This document shows, piece by piece, positions 8,595-17,300 of a stretch of 30,190 nt of DNA. How positions within the stretch are numbered: the stretch's first letter is position 1; each line of letters begins with the position of its first letter. A program made the position numbers and the translations under genes. The stretch is from the IMG/VR virus record IMGVR_UViG_3300022939_000088, positions 1-30,190 of that record, one strand, 5' to 3'. The notes below the pieces were generated by a model. That model did no database searches and was not told the origin of the DNA. It saw only the letters and a list, made by a program, of their open reading frames with translations. Source of the DNA: a virus.

Positions 8595-9338
8595 ATGGCA
8601 CAGCCTACATCAAGAACCGAATTTAAAAAATATATTCTCAGAAAATTAGGTGATCCGGTAATTCAGATTAACGTATCTGATGAGCAAGTAGATGACCGCG
8701 TAGATGAGGCAATATCTTTTTGGCGCGACTACCATTACAACGGTAGTCAATTGGTTTATCTAAAACATGAGTTAACAGCAGATGATGTAACTAACGGTTA
8801 CATAACGCTTCCAACCGGTCTTTTAGGTATTCAAGGAATTTTCCCACTTAATACATCTTTTTCAACTGGATCTGGAATGTTTAATGTAACCTATCAGTTT
8901 GTATTAAACAACCTTACAGATCTCACAAGTTATAGTGTACAAAATTATTATATGACAATGCAGCATATTCAATTTATGCAAGAGATCTTGGTTGGTAAGC
9001 CAATGATCAGATATAATAAGCATGTTAATAAGCTATATCTTGATGTTGACCAAGATGTATTGAAAGAAGGAAATTATATAATCATTGAAGCATATGACGT
9101 AATTGACGAATCAGATTATCCTGACGTATGGGGTGATCGTTGGCTTCAAAATTACGCTGCAGCATTGGTTAAAGAAAACTGGGGTTCAAATCTTACCAAA
9201 TTCACTGGGATGCAACTTGTAGGAGGTGTATCATTTAATGGTGAAACAATTTTATCGGAAGCCAGGGAAGAAAGAAGAGCAATGGAAGAAGAAGCTGTAG
9301 GTAATCTTCAACCACTCACATATAACTTTATTGGATAA
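8595..9338 (+). CDS. 13: Neck protein gp13
   Basis: 247 residues (T4 gp13 is 309). The N-terminus, MAQPTSRTEFKKYILRKLG followed by a DDRVDEAISFW helix and an LP.G..GI segment, is the conserved start of gp13 in marine T4-like phages. In T4, gp13 and gp14 form the neck that closes the filled head and joins it to the tail. Assignment rests on the N-terminal pattern and on perfect gene order with gp14-gp15-terminase downstream. A ribosome site is weak (TTAGGGAT), but a late promoter lies just upstream. Confidence 0.9.
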   Translation: MAQPTSRTEFKKYILRKLGDPVIQINVSDEQVDDRVDEAISFWRDYHYNGSQLVYLKHELTADDVTNGYITLPTGLLGIQGIFPLNTSFSTGSGMFNVTYQFVLNNLTDLTSYSVQNYYMTMQHIQFMQEILVGKPMIRYNKHVNKLYLDVDQDVLKEGNYIIIEAYDVIDESDYPDVWGDRWLQNYAAALVKENWGSNLTKFTGMQLVGGVSFNGETILSEAREERRAMEEEAVGNLQPLTYNFIG

Positions 9339-9341
9339 GAT

Positions 9342-10016
9342 ATGGCTACAAATCTATATTTTAGAAATTACGATAATATCTACGAGCAAAATTTAATTGA
9401 CGATCTCGTTATTGAGTCAATTCAAATTTATGGTATTGATATTATTTACATCACAAGATCTCTACAAAACGTAGACTATATACGTAATGAAGACGACATC
9501 TCTATATTCGACGAAACTTGGGACTTCGAAGTTTATGTTAAAAACATTGACGGCTTTGAAGGAGAAGGTGATTTCCTAAGTCGCTTTGGATTAGAAATTA
9601 GAGACTCTATGACTCTAAGCGTAGCATTTAGAACCTTTGAACGTTTTGTAACGCGTAACGTTAAAACCAGAAGCAGACCTTACGAAGGCGATCTTATTTA
9701 CTTCCCACTTAATGAAAAAATGTTTAAGATTACTCATGTTGAGCATGAAAGTGTATTCTATCAAACCGGTGCGCTGCAAGTTTATGATTTAAAATGTGAG
9801 TTATTTGAGTATTCTGGAGAACGTTTTGAAACAGGTCGCGATAATATCGATACGTTGTTTGAAGACGAAGATCCAACAAAAGCAACAACACTTAAGAGTG
9901 TTGCTAATACAACGCCTGGTGCTACAAACTGGCAATATGAAACAGTGGCTGATGACATTATCGATTTCTCAGAGATGGATCCATTCAGTGAAGCAATAGA
10001 TATCGGAGATAGTTAA
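9342..10016 (+). CDS. 14: Neck protein gp14
   Basis: 224 residues (T4 gp14 is 256), three bases after the gp13 stop. MATNLYFRNYDNIYEQNLIDDL followed by the YGIDIIYITR strand is the typical gp14 start in this phage group. The family forms the upper neck ring with gp13. The C-terminus is acidic and probably flexible (DIIDFSEMDPFSEAIDIGDS). The stop overlaps the next start as TAATG. Confidence 0.88.
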   Translation: MATNLYFRNYDNIYEQNLIDDLVIESIQIYGIDIIYITRSLQNVDYIRNEDDISIFDETWDFEVYVKNIDGFEGEGDFLSRFGLEIRDSMTLSVAFRTFERFVTRNVKTRSRPYEGDLIYFPLNEKMFKITHVEHESVFYQTGALQVYDLKCELFEYSGERFETGRDNIDTLFEDEDPTKATTLKSVANTTPGATNWQYETVADDIIDFSEMDPFSEAIDIGDS

Positions 10017-11086
10017 TGGCTATTGTCAATTATTTTTATAACGAAACAACAAGGAAGTATGTTGCTTTATTTGGTACTCTATTTAATCAAATAAGAATCG
10101 AAAGAACAAATAGTGCTGGAACGGCTGTACAAAGTATGATTGTGCCGTTATCCTATGGGCCATATCAAAAGTTTTTAGCAAGAATTACACAGGATCCAGG
10201 TTTAAATAGAAAGTCAGCTTTAAATCTGCCTAGGATTTCTTTTGAAATTAATGATATGCAGTACGACCCTGATCGTAAAATCGGCACAACAAAAAGAATG
10301 TTCAAATCTTCAGTTGAAGATAATGGCAAACGCCCCTATGTTTGGTCACCTGCTCCATATAACTTAAATATGTCTCTTTATATTATGGCTAAATACCAGG
10401 ACGACGCATCCAAAATTTTAGAGCAAATTATTCCTTTCTTTCAGCCAGACTGGGTAACCACAGCTAAGCTTATTCCTGACTTAGATCCTATTGACATTCC
10501 TGTTATATTACAAAGTGTAACAACAGATGAAATTTATGAAGGCGCATTTGAAGAGCGCTCAAGCGTTTTATATACATTAACTTTTACTTTAAAGGGTTGG
10601 TATTTTGGTCCTGAAAGAGAAAAGAAAGTTATTAAATTTATCGATATTGATTTTGCCTCTAAGTTAGATGCAACAGACTCAACTAATGGGTTTGAAGAAC
10701 AGATGATTATAAAGGCAGGTTTGACGGCTAATGGAGAACCTGTAACTCTAGAAACTGCAAATGCTTCATTAACAGCTGTTGTATCTAATACATCTATAAC
10801 GAGCATTACAATAGATGATGGTGGTCTTGGATTTAGTAAAGATAATCCACCAGTAATTACCATATCCGCGCCTTCTTCAAACAGTGGAGTAACAGCTACA
10901 GCAACCGCAACAATTGAGAGTGACCTCGGTCCTATAAAGGAAATTCAAATTACAAATAACGGTTCTGGTTATTCATCAGTTCCAACCGTTACAGTTGAGG
11001 CACCTCCAAAATCTTCAATTCTATATACAGATATCGAGTTTGCAGATGACTGGGGAGTTATTAAGGTAATTGAAGAAATAGAATAG
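10016..11086 (+). CDS. 15: Tail completion and sheath stabiliser gp15 with extra C-terminal repeats
   Basis: 356 residues against 272 in T4. Residues 1-240 match the gp15 family (NYFYNETTRKYVALFGTLFN start, then PLSYGPYQKFLARI and the LPRISFEINDMQYDPDRK segment); gp15 caps the tail tube and holds the sheath. The extra length is a beta-rich segment with two related units: ITSITIDDGGLGFS plus PPVITISAP (from residue 261) and IKEIQITNNGSGYS plus VPTVTVEAP (from residue 307). Such glycine-turn repeats are common adhesive or Ig-like inserts in phage structural proteins. The family-like ending (SSILYTDIEFADDWGVIKVIEEIE) follows, so the repeats are an insertion rather than a tail extension. Confidence 0.88.
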   Translation: MAIVNYFYNETTRKYVALFGTLFNQIRIERTNSAGTAVQSMIVPLSYGPYQKFLARITQDPGLNRKSALNLPRISFEINDMQYDPDRKIGTTKRMFKSSVEDNGKRPYVWSPAPYNLNMSLYIMAKYQDDASKILEQIIPFFQPDWVTTAKLIPDLDPIDIPVILQSVTTDEIYEGAFEERSSVLYTLTFTLKGWYFGPEREKKVIKFIDIDFASKLDATDSTNGFEEQMIIKAGLTANGEPVTLETANASLTAVVSNTSITSITIDDGGLGFSKDNPPVITISAPSSNSGVTATATATIESDLGPIKEIQITNNGSGYSSVPTVTVEAPPKSSILYTDIEFADDWGVIKVIEEIE

Positions 11087-11099
11087 TGAGAATTTTAAA

Positions 11100-11549
11100 A
11101 TGAGTAAAGATGATATTTCTAAAGCATTAGGGTTAACTCCATTGTCAGAAATAAAAAACCAAGAAGAAGAAATTAAAGGTGTTGTCGAAATAGATAACAC
11201 TGAAATTGTGCAAATAGAAAAAGGTGAAGTTGTCACAGTAGACGAGGAAAATCTTAACGATTTAGAATTAGCTCGTCAAAATGTTAAAAACATTATTGAA
11301 ATGGGTGATGATGCTGTAAAGGAAATGGTTGAAATTGCAAAACAATCTGAGTCACCCCGTGCCTTTGAAGTTGTATCAACGTTAATGAAAACATTACTCG
11401 ATGCTAACAAAGATTTTGTAGACATTTCGTCAAAAAAGAAATATGCGCAAGAAGATAAATTGCCGCAGGAAACTAACGTAACAAATAACAATTTAATAGT
11501 ATCAACTGCTGATCTGTTAAAAATGTTAAAAGGCGATGATGATGCTTGA
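11100..11549 (+). CDS. 16: Small terminase subunit gp16
   Basis: 149 residues (T4 gp16: 164). MSKDDISKALGLTPLSEIK is the standard start of gp16 in marine T4-like phages. The rest is acidic with a central helical hairpin (residues about 55-115) that builds the ring in this family. Gp16 recognises concatemeric DNA and regulates gp17. Its last 14 bases overlap the gp17 start, so the two are translationally coupled. Confidence 0.88.
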   Translation: MSKDDISKALGLTPLSEIKNQEEEIKGVVEIDNTEIVQIEKGEVVTVDEENLNDLELARQNVKNIIEMGDDAVKEMVEIAKQSESPRAFEVVSTLMKTLLDANKDFVDISSKKKYAQEDKLPQETNVTNNNLIVSTADLLKMLKGDDDA

Positions 11550-13134
11550 AAAAGGTTATCTCGGTAACTTAAATTTAAAACGTATTGGCCAAGGTATAGA
11601 ATGGACTCCTGATTTATTAAAGGAGTTTATGAAGTGTGCCGGTGATCCAGTTTATTTTGCCGCAAAATATATTAAAATTGTAGATGTTGATAAAGGATTG
11701 GTTCCTCTTGACATGTACGAATACCAAAAAGAAATCACAGAAAAAATTAGTAATAATCGACGAGTTGCTGTATTAACTGCTCGGCAGTCCGGTAAAACTA
11801 CAACGGCAACCGCTGTAATTCTTCATTATATTTTATTTAATGAATTTAAAACTGTTGCTGTTCTAGCAAACAAGGGTGATGCTGCCCGAGAAGTTTTGGC
11901 TCGAGTTAAATTGGCATACGAGGCTCTTCCCAAATGGTTACAACAAGGTGTTGAAGAATGGAACAAAGGTAACATTGCTTTAGAAAACGGGTGCCAAGTT
12001 TTGGCTGGTACTACATCTTCTAGCGCTATTCGTGGTAAATCAATTTCATTCCTATATCTCGACGAGGTCGCGTTTATTGAAGGATACGATGAGTTCTTCG
12101 CATCGGTTTATCCAACAATTTCATCAGGTGACTCAACCAAACTACTCATGACTTCTACACCTAATGGATTAAATCATTTTTGGAAAACTTGCAAAGGTGC
12201 AAAGGAAGGTACAAATGGCTATGAATATGTTGAAGTTATGTGGAATGATGTTCCTGGTCGTGATGAAAAATGGAAACAAGAAACTCTTGCTGCACTAGAT
12301 TACGATGAACAAAAATTTAGACAAGAATATTGTTGTGAGTTTTTAGGTAGTTCTGGTACTCTTATTGATGGTTCTAAACTAAAGGCTTTAGCTTACGATA
12401 GACCAATTGCAGAGCAAGAAGGCATTACTCAATACATTAAACCTGTTAAAGGTCATGAATATGTACTTATTGCTGATGTATCCCGCGGCAAAGGCTTAGA
12501 CTATTCAACCTTTAATATTATTGATATTTCTAAAATGCCTTATGAACAAGTATGCGTGTACAGAGATAATTATGTTGGTCCAGTTGATTTTGCTAGCTTT
12601 ATATATAGATTAGGCACAATGTATAATGAGGCTGCAGTTCTAGTGGAAATCAACGATATTGGCGAACAGGTATCCGATACATTGCTAATGGATTATGGTT
12701 ATGAAAATATGCTGTACACGGCAAACCAAGGAGCACGAGGTAAACAAATTTCATCGGGCTTCGGCGGTAAAAGACTAGATAATGGTATTAGAACAACTAA
12801 AACTGTTAAAGCTGTTGGGTGTTCTATTTTAAAAATGTTAGTTGAGCAAGATCAATTAAAATTGAGAGATTACAATACATTACAAGAATTGTCTCGTTTT
12901 TCCAAAAGAGGAAATTCGTATGAGGCAGAACCCGGATCGCACGACGACTTGGTTATGAATTTGGTACTGTTTGGATGGTTATCAGACCAATCCTACTTTA
13001 AAGATATGACGGATATTAATACGTTAATGAAGCTTAGAGAGAAAACGGAAGAGCAAATTGAGGAAGAATTATTACCATTTGGATTTATTGATGTCGGTGA
13101 CGACGAGGTTTACGATGATGGGATTAGACTCTAG
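11536..13134 (+). CDS. 17: Large terminase subunit gp17 (packaging ATPase/nuclease)
   Basis: 532 residues (T4 gp17: 610). ATPase domain: Walker A ARQSGKTT (82-89), Walker B LYLDEVAF (173-180, D176/E177), coupling motif TSTPNG (206-211). Nuclease domain, RNase H fold: D314 in ADVSRGKG, E371 in VEIND, and D470/D471 in the HDD motif, giving the three metal-binding acids of the family. Three consecutive ATGs (11536, 11539, 11542) could each start the protein; AAAAGG at 11527-11532 is closest to the first, but the choice changes only two residues. It cuts and pumps DNA into the head through the portal gp20. Confidence 0.97.
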   Translation: MMMLEKGYLGNLNLKRIGQGIEWTPDLLKEFMKCAGDPVYFAAKYIKIVDVDKGLVPLDMYEYQKEITEKISNNRRVAVLTARQSGKTTTATAVILHYILFNEFKTVAVLANKGDAAREVLARVKLAYEALPKWLQQGVEEWNKGNIALENGCQVLAGTTSSSAIRGKSISFLYLDEVAFIEGYDEFFASVYPTISSGDSTKLLMTSTPNGLNHFWKTCKGAKEGTNGYEYVEVMWNDVPGRDEKWKQETLAALDYDEQKFRQEYCCEFLGSSGTLIDGSKLKALAYDRPIAEQEGITQYIKPVKGHEYVLIADVSRGKGLDYSTFNIIDISKMPYEQVCVYRDNYVGPVDFASFIYRLGTMYNEAAVLVEINDIGEQVSDTLLMDYGYENMLYTANQGARGKQISSGFGGKRLDNGIRTTKTVKAVGCSILKMLVEQDQLKLRDYNTLQELSRFSKRGNSYEAEPGSHDDLVMNLVLFGWLSDQSYFKDMTDINTLMKLREKTEEQIEEELLPFGFIDVGDDEVYDDGIRL

Positions 13135-13154
13135 TCTCAGTAAATCAGATAATT

Positions 13155-13162
13155 TATAAATA
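13155..13162 (+). promoter_or_regulatory. T4-type late promoter (gp18)
   Basis: TATAAATA, 53 bases before the gp18 start, in the 81-base gap after gp17. It lets the abundant sheath protein be transcribed independently of the terminase genes. Confidence 0.75.
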
Positions 13163-13215
13163 GAAACAGTCACTAATATAATTAAACGCGTTTCTAATAC
13201 ACAAAGGAGAAAAAT

Positions 13216-15150
13216 ATGGCTTTTTCCGTAAGTCCTTCCGTTATCGTTCGAGAAGTGGACGCATCGGCATCAGTACCTGCCATTTCGACGCCACCAGCAG
13301 CCATTGCGGGTGTCTTCACTTGGGGTCCTGTAAATGATCCAGTTCTTGTAACTTCGGAAACAGAACTCGTCGGCCGCTTTGGGAAACCAAATGCTGACAA
13401 CTATGAGACGTTCTTCACTGCAGCAGATTACTTAGCATATGCCAATGCGTTGTATGTTGCTCGCGCTGACGACGGGTCAACAAAAGCATCAGCGAACTCT
13501 AGCAGCGGAACAGATATTTTTGAAGCAAAATATCAGGGTGCACTTGGAGATTCAATCAGAGTTGCTTATACTAATACCGGTGGACATACTGACGCAGCAT
13601 TTGCTGTTGGAGATATTCTACAAAACGAAACCTATTATGTAGGTCATGCAAACTCAGCAGTTTCTGCGGATGCACAAACATTTTCATTCAACTCTGCATC
13701 CATTGCGTTCCAAGTTTCAGCAGCTAAGAAGCTTGCTGACGGTGCGATTACCACTGGTGATATTTTAAACATCGGTAACAATACAGTTGGATACCAAGAT
13801 TTAAAGGTTGCTACATTTACAGAGTCATCAATCGACGCAAATGGTGCAGTTACAGCTGTTGCAAATAATGTCGTAGGATATGACTATACGATAGCATTTG
13901 ATGGCGGAAAATATCTATTATCAGAATCAAATCCAAGTAAAATTAAAATTACTAAAAAATGGTTATATAACGGATACTTTAATTCAGCTCCGGAAGCTAA
14001 TCGTGCACACATTGCTGTCGTTGACAGAGATGGAAAAATCACAGGTGCAGCAGATACTGTTATTGAATTATATGAAAACGTATCTACAGATAGTACTGCA
14101 AGATCGGAAAATGGCGACGACAAATACTGGAAAACAGTTATTGAAAATCAATCAAGCTGGGTTTCAGTTAAATCTGCGGCAAATAATACAGTTATTGCAT
14201 CACAAGGCGCTCGCTACGAAGATTTTGATGGAACACCTTCAGCAGACGCTACATCCGAAACTAATGCAACTATTGCAAATATCGGTCCTGCATATGACAC
14301 ATTTAAAAATGCTAATGAAATCGATGTTAGCATGGTTTTAACTGGCAAATCAGATGAATTTGCTCAAACAGCAAACTATGCAATTTCTAACATTGGTGAA
14401 TATAGAAAAGATTGTGTTGTATTCTGCTCACCACATAAAGAAGCTACAGTAAGTGTTTCATCTACTGGCGATCAGCTAGATAATGTTATTGCATATCGTA
14501 ATAACGTTCAAAACTCATCATATTCGTTTATCGATAGCGGATATAAGTATCGTTACGACAAATATAACGATCTATATCGTTGGACTCCATTAAACGGCGA
14601 CATGGCAGGTCTTGCATCTCGTGTTGAAGTATGGGAATCTCCAGCTGGATACAGAAAAGGTGTAATTAAGAACGTTATTAAGCTAGCATACAATCCTAGT
14701 AAAGCTCACAGAGATGCTCTTTATAGCGTAGACGTTAACCCAGTAATGGCTCAAGCAGGTCAAGGTATTCTCCTGTTTGGCGATAAAACAGGTTACGGTG
14801 TAGAAAGTGCATTTAATAGATTGAATGTACGTAGATTGTTTATTGCGGTAGAAAAAGCAATTGCAACAGCGGCACAAGGGTTCCTATTTGAACTTAACGA
14901 CGATTTCACTCAGTCGCAATTCAGAAATATTGTAGATCCATTCTTGAGAGATATTCAAGGAAGACGTGGTATCATTGATTATAGAGTTATTTCAGACTCA
15001 ACAGTCAATACTCCTGCGGTCGTAGATCAAAACAAATTCAGAGCAAACATCTACATCCAGCCTGCACGTTCTATCAACGTTATCGAACTTACATTCGTGG
15101 CTACAAGAACTGGCGTAGAGTTTGACGAAATTGTTGGATCAATTAGGTAA
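13216..15150 (+). CDS. 18: Tail sheath protein gp18
   Basis: 644 residues (T4 gp18: 659). The N-terminus has PSVIVREVD, AAIAGVFTWGP and ETELVGRFGKP, the conserved sheath opening seen in T4 (GKFQWGP...LVNTFGQP). The C-terminal half holds the conserved core: ASRVEVWESPAGYRKG, NPVMAQAGQGILLFGDKT, NRLNVRRLFIAVEKAI, and a final EFDEIVGSIR. The middle (residues about 80-330) is variable and Ala/Asn/Thr rich, as expected for the surface domains. Ribosome site AAAGGAGA. It forms the contractile sheath around the gp19 tube. Confidence 0.97.
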   Translation: MAFSVSPSVIVREVDASASVPAISTPPAAIAGVFTWGPVNDPVLVTSETELVGRFGKPNADNYETFFTAADYLAYANALYVARADDGSTKASANSSSGTDIFEAKYQGALGDSIRVAYTNTGGHTDAAFAVGDILQNETYYVGHANSAVSADAQTFSFNSASIAFQVSAAKKLADGAITTGDILNIGNNTVGYQDLKVATFTESSIDANGAVTAVANNVVGYDYTIAFDGGKYLLSESNPSKIKITKKWLYNGYFNSAPEANRAHIAVVDRDGKITGAADTVIELYENVSTDSTARSENGDDKYWKTVIENQSSWVSVKSAANNTVIASQGARYEDFDGTPSADATSETNATIANIGPAYDTFKNANEIDVSMVLTGKSDEFAQTANYAISNIGEYRKDCVVFCSPHKEATVSVSSTGDQLDNVIAYRNNVQNSSYSFIDSGYKYRYDKYNDLYRWTPLNGDMAGLASRVEVWESPAGYRKGVIKNVIKLAYNPSKAHRDALYSVDVNPVMAQAGQGILLFGDKTGYGVESAFNRLNVRRLFIAVEKAIATAAQGFLFELNDDFTQSQFRNIVDPFLRDIQGRRGIIDYRVISDSTVNTPAVVDQNKFRANIYIQPARSINVIELTFVATRTGVEFDEIVGSIR

Positions 15151-15156
15151 TAAATA
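15149..15156 (+). promoter_or_regulatory. Possible variant late promoter (gp19)
   Basis: AATAAATA, one base off TATAAATA, overlapping the gp18 stop and 22 bases before the gp19 start. Plausible, because tube protein is needed in high amount, but weaker than the other six. Confidence 0.4.
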
Positions 15157-15178
15157 GATTCAAAAAGGAGAATAAAAC

Positions 15179-15712
15179 ATGGCATTTAATATCAATCAGT
15201 TCAAATCAGAACTCGTTGGTGGCGGTGCACGTCCTACGCTCTTCCAAGTTCAAATTACCAACCCAGTTGCTCCGGAAGCTGACTTCAAAGTACCATTTAT
15301 GGTTAATGCTGCTCAGCTTCCTGGCTCGGAACTTGGTTCGTACGTCTTACCATACTTTGGCCGCCAGGTCAAATACGCGGGTGACAGAACTTTTAGTCCT
15401 TGGACGGTCACAGTAATCAACGATGAAGATTTTGCTATTAGAAACGCAATGGAAGCGTGGAGTAACTTTATTAACTCACACGACGCCAACACAAGATCTT
15501 TACCGCAAGATTATAAATCTAACGCGTTAATTACGCAATTTAGTAAAGATGGTTCAGCCCTTCGTACATATGTATTTGAAGGTATGTTCCCAACGGATAT
15601 CGAACCAATTTCAATGTCTTGGGCAACACAAGATACTGTTGAAGAGTTCAGCGTTACGTTCCAATATGATTTATGGAGAGTTGAGGGTGTAACCGGTATT
15701 CCAACCACTTAA
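15179..15712 (+). CDS. 19: Tail tube protein gp19
   Basis: 177 residues (T4 gp19: 163). MAFNINQFKSELVGGGARPTLFQV is the typical tube start, followed by VNAAQLPGSELG, YFGRQVKYAGDRTF, WTVTVINDEDFAIRNAMEAW and a closing EEFSVTFQYDLW. All are conserved in the T4-like tube family. It stacks as hexameric rings under the sheath and carries the DNA. Strong ribosome site AAAGGAG at 15165-15171. Confidence 0.96.
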   Translation: MAFNINQFKSELVGGGARPTLFQVQITNPVAPEADFKVPFMVNAAQLPGSELGSYVLPYFGRQVKYAGDRTFSPWTVTVINDEDFAIRNAMEAWSNFINSHDANTRSLPQDYKSNALITQFSKDGSALRTYVFEGMFPTDIEPISMSWATQDTVEEFSVTFQYDLWRVEGVTGIPTT

Positions 15713-15734
15713 TATATTATGAAGGGATAACCCT

Positions 15735-17261
15735 GTGAAGATTTTTGGATTTGAAATAACTAGAGCCGACGAGGAGGCTGGTGTAGAACCAGTCTCTTTT
15801 GTCGAACCTTCCAACGACGACGGTGCTATTACTGTAGGTAACGCCCTTGGCGGTTTTTATGGAACTATGCTCGATTTAGAAGGCTCTGCTAAAACAGAGT
15901 CTGAATTGGTTACTAAATATCGTAGCATGTCAATGAACCCTGAGGTTACTCAGGCAATTGATGAAATTGTTAACGAAGCAATTAGTATCAATACAGAAAA
16001 TAAAATCGTAGAAATATTATTAGACGAAACAGATTTACCAGACAAAGTCAAAGAAAAAGTTACTGAAGAATTTGAAAACGTAATAGCGTTGTTTGATTTT
16101 TCATCTCAAGCATATGATATTTTCAGTAAATTCTATATCGATGGTAGAATTAACTACCACATTATGATTGATGAAAAAGATCTCAAAAAAGGTATTACAG
16201 AATTAAGGTATGTTGATCCTCGTAAACTTAAATTGATTAGAGAAATTGATAAAAAGACTAGAGATGAACATTCTGGAATTCCTCTGAAAAAAGTTAAAAA
16301 CGAATACTATATGTATTCAGAAAACGGGTTTGGTAACAGTACACTAAACGCTGCAGGCGGTACTGGTGCTCAAGGTTACAGAATTGCTAAAGACTCCGTA
16401 GCTCGAGTTACTTCGGGATTAATGAACGAAAACAATTCTCTTGTTTTATCACATTTACATCCTGCAATTAAACCTCTCAATCAGTTAAAGATGTTAGAAG
16501 ATGCAACAGTCATTTACACTCTTACTAGAGCTCCTGAAAGAAGAGTTTTTTATATCGATGTTGGTAACCTTCCAAAGTCAAAAGCGGAACAATACCTAAG
16601 AGACATGATGACTCGCCATAAGAATAAGTTACAATATAATGCTTCTACTGGTGAAATCAGCGATGCTCGTAAAATGATGACAATGACAGAAGATTTTTGG
16701 TTCCCGCGTCGCGGCGGTGAAAGATCTACAGAAGTTGACACTTTAGCAGGCGGCGCTTCTTCAGCATTATCCACTGATGAGAATATGTCATACTTCCAAC
16801 GTAAGTTATATAAAGCACTTAAGGTTCCTATTACAAGACTAGAACCAGAAAATATGAATGCCTTTGGCCGTAGCACAGAAATTACTCGCGATGAATTAAA
16901 ATTCAGCAAATTCATTGATAGAATGAGAGCAAGGTTTTCAAATCTATTTACAATTGTATTAGAAAAGCAATTAATTCTTAAAGGTATTATGACTCCTGAA
17001 GAGTTTAAAACTATTAAAGGTGATATTCGTTACGATTTTGTTCGTGACAATTACTTTGAAGAATTAAAGGAAGCTGAAATCTTACGCGAAAGAATGCAAA
17101 CACTTCGCGACGTTGAAGATCACGTTGGTGTTTACTATTCAAGAGAATGGGTAATTAAAAATATTCTAATGCTGGGTGAAGATGAAGCAAAAGAGATGAA
17201 AGAACAAATCGCTCAAGAAGCGGCAGAGAATCCTGATCCGGGACCTGACGAAGAAACATAA
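15735..17261 (+). CDS. 20: Portal vertex protein gp20
   Basis: 508 residues (T4 gp20: 524). Starts with GTG; GAAGGG at 15721-15726 sits 8 bases before it. Conserved portal segments: YRSMSMNPEVTQAIDEIVNEAI, DGRINYHIMID, ELRYVDPRKLKLIREI, LNQLKMLEDATVIYTLTRAPERRVFYIDVGNLPK, DFWFPRR, KLYKALKVPITRLEPE. It forms the dodecameric ring through which gp17 loads DNA, and starts prohead assembly at the membrane in T4. The acidic ending (NPDPGPDEET) resembles other marine homologues. Confidence 0.97.
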   Translation: MKIFGFEITRADEEAGVEPVSFVEPSNDDGAITVGNALGGFYGTMLDLEGSAKTESELVTKYRSMSMNPEVTQAIDEIVNEAISINTENKIVEILLDETDLPDKVKEKVTEEFENVIALFDFSSQAYDIFSKFYIDGRINYHIMIDEKDLKKGITELRYVDPRKLKLIREIDKKTRDEHSGIPLKKVKNEYYMYSENGFGNSTLNAAGGTGAQGYRIAKDSVARVTSGLMNENNSLVLSHLHPAIKPLNQLKMLEDATVIYTLTRAPERRVFYIDVGNLPKSKAEQYLRDMMTRHKNKLQYNASTGEISDARKMMTMTEDFWFPRRGGERSTEVDTLAGGASSALSTDENMSYFQRKLYKALKVPITRLEPENMNAFGRSTEITRDELKFSKFIDRMRARFSNLFTIVLEKQLILKGIMTPEEFKTIKGDIRYDFVRDNYFEELKEAEILRERMQTLRDVEDHVGVYYSREWVIKNILMLGEDEAKEMKEQIAQEAAENPDPGPDEET

Positions 17262-17262
17262 T

Positions 17263-17270
17263 TATAAATA
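17263..17270 (+). promoter_or_regulatory. T4-type late promoter (core protein)
   Basis: TATAAATA immediately after the gp20 stop and 30 bases before the next start. Confidence 0.75.
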
Positions 17271-17300
17271 TAATAAAATGAATTTAATAGGAGAAAAGTT

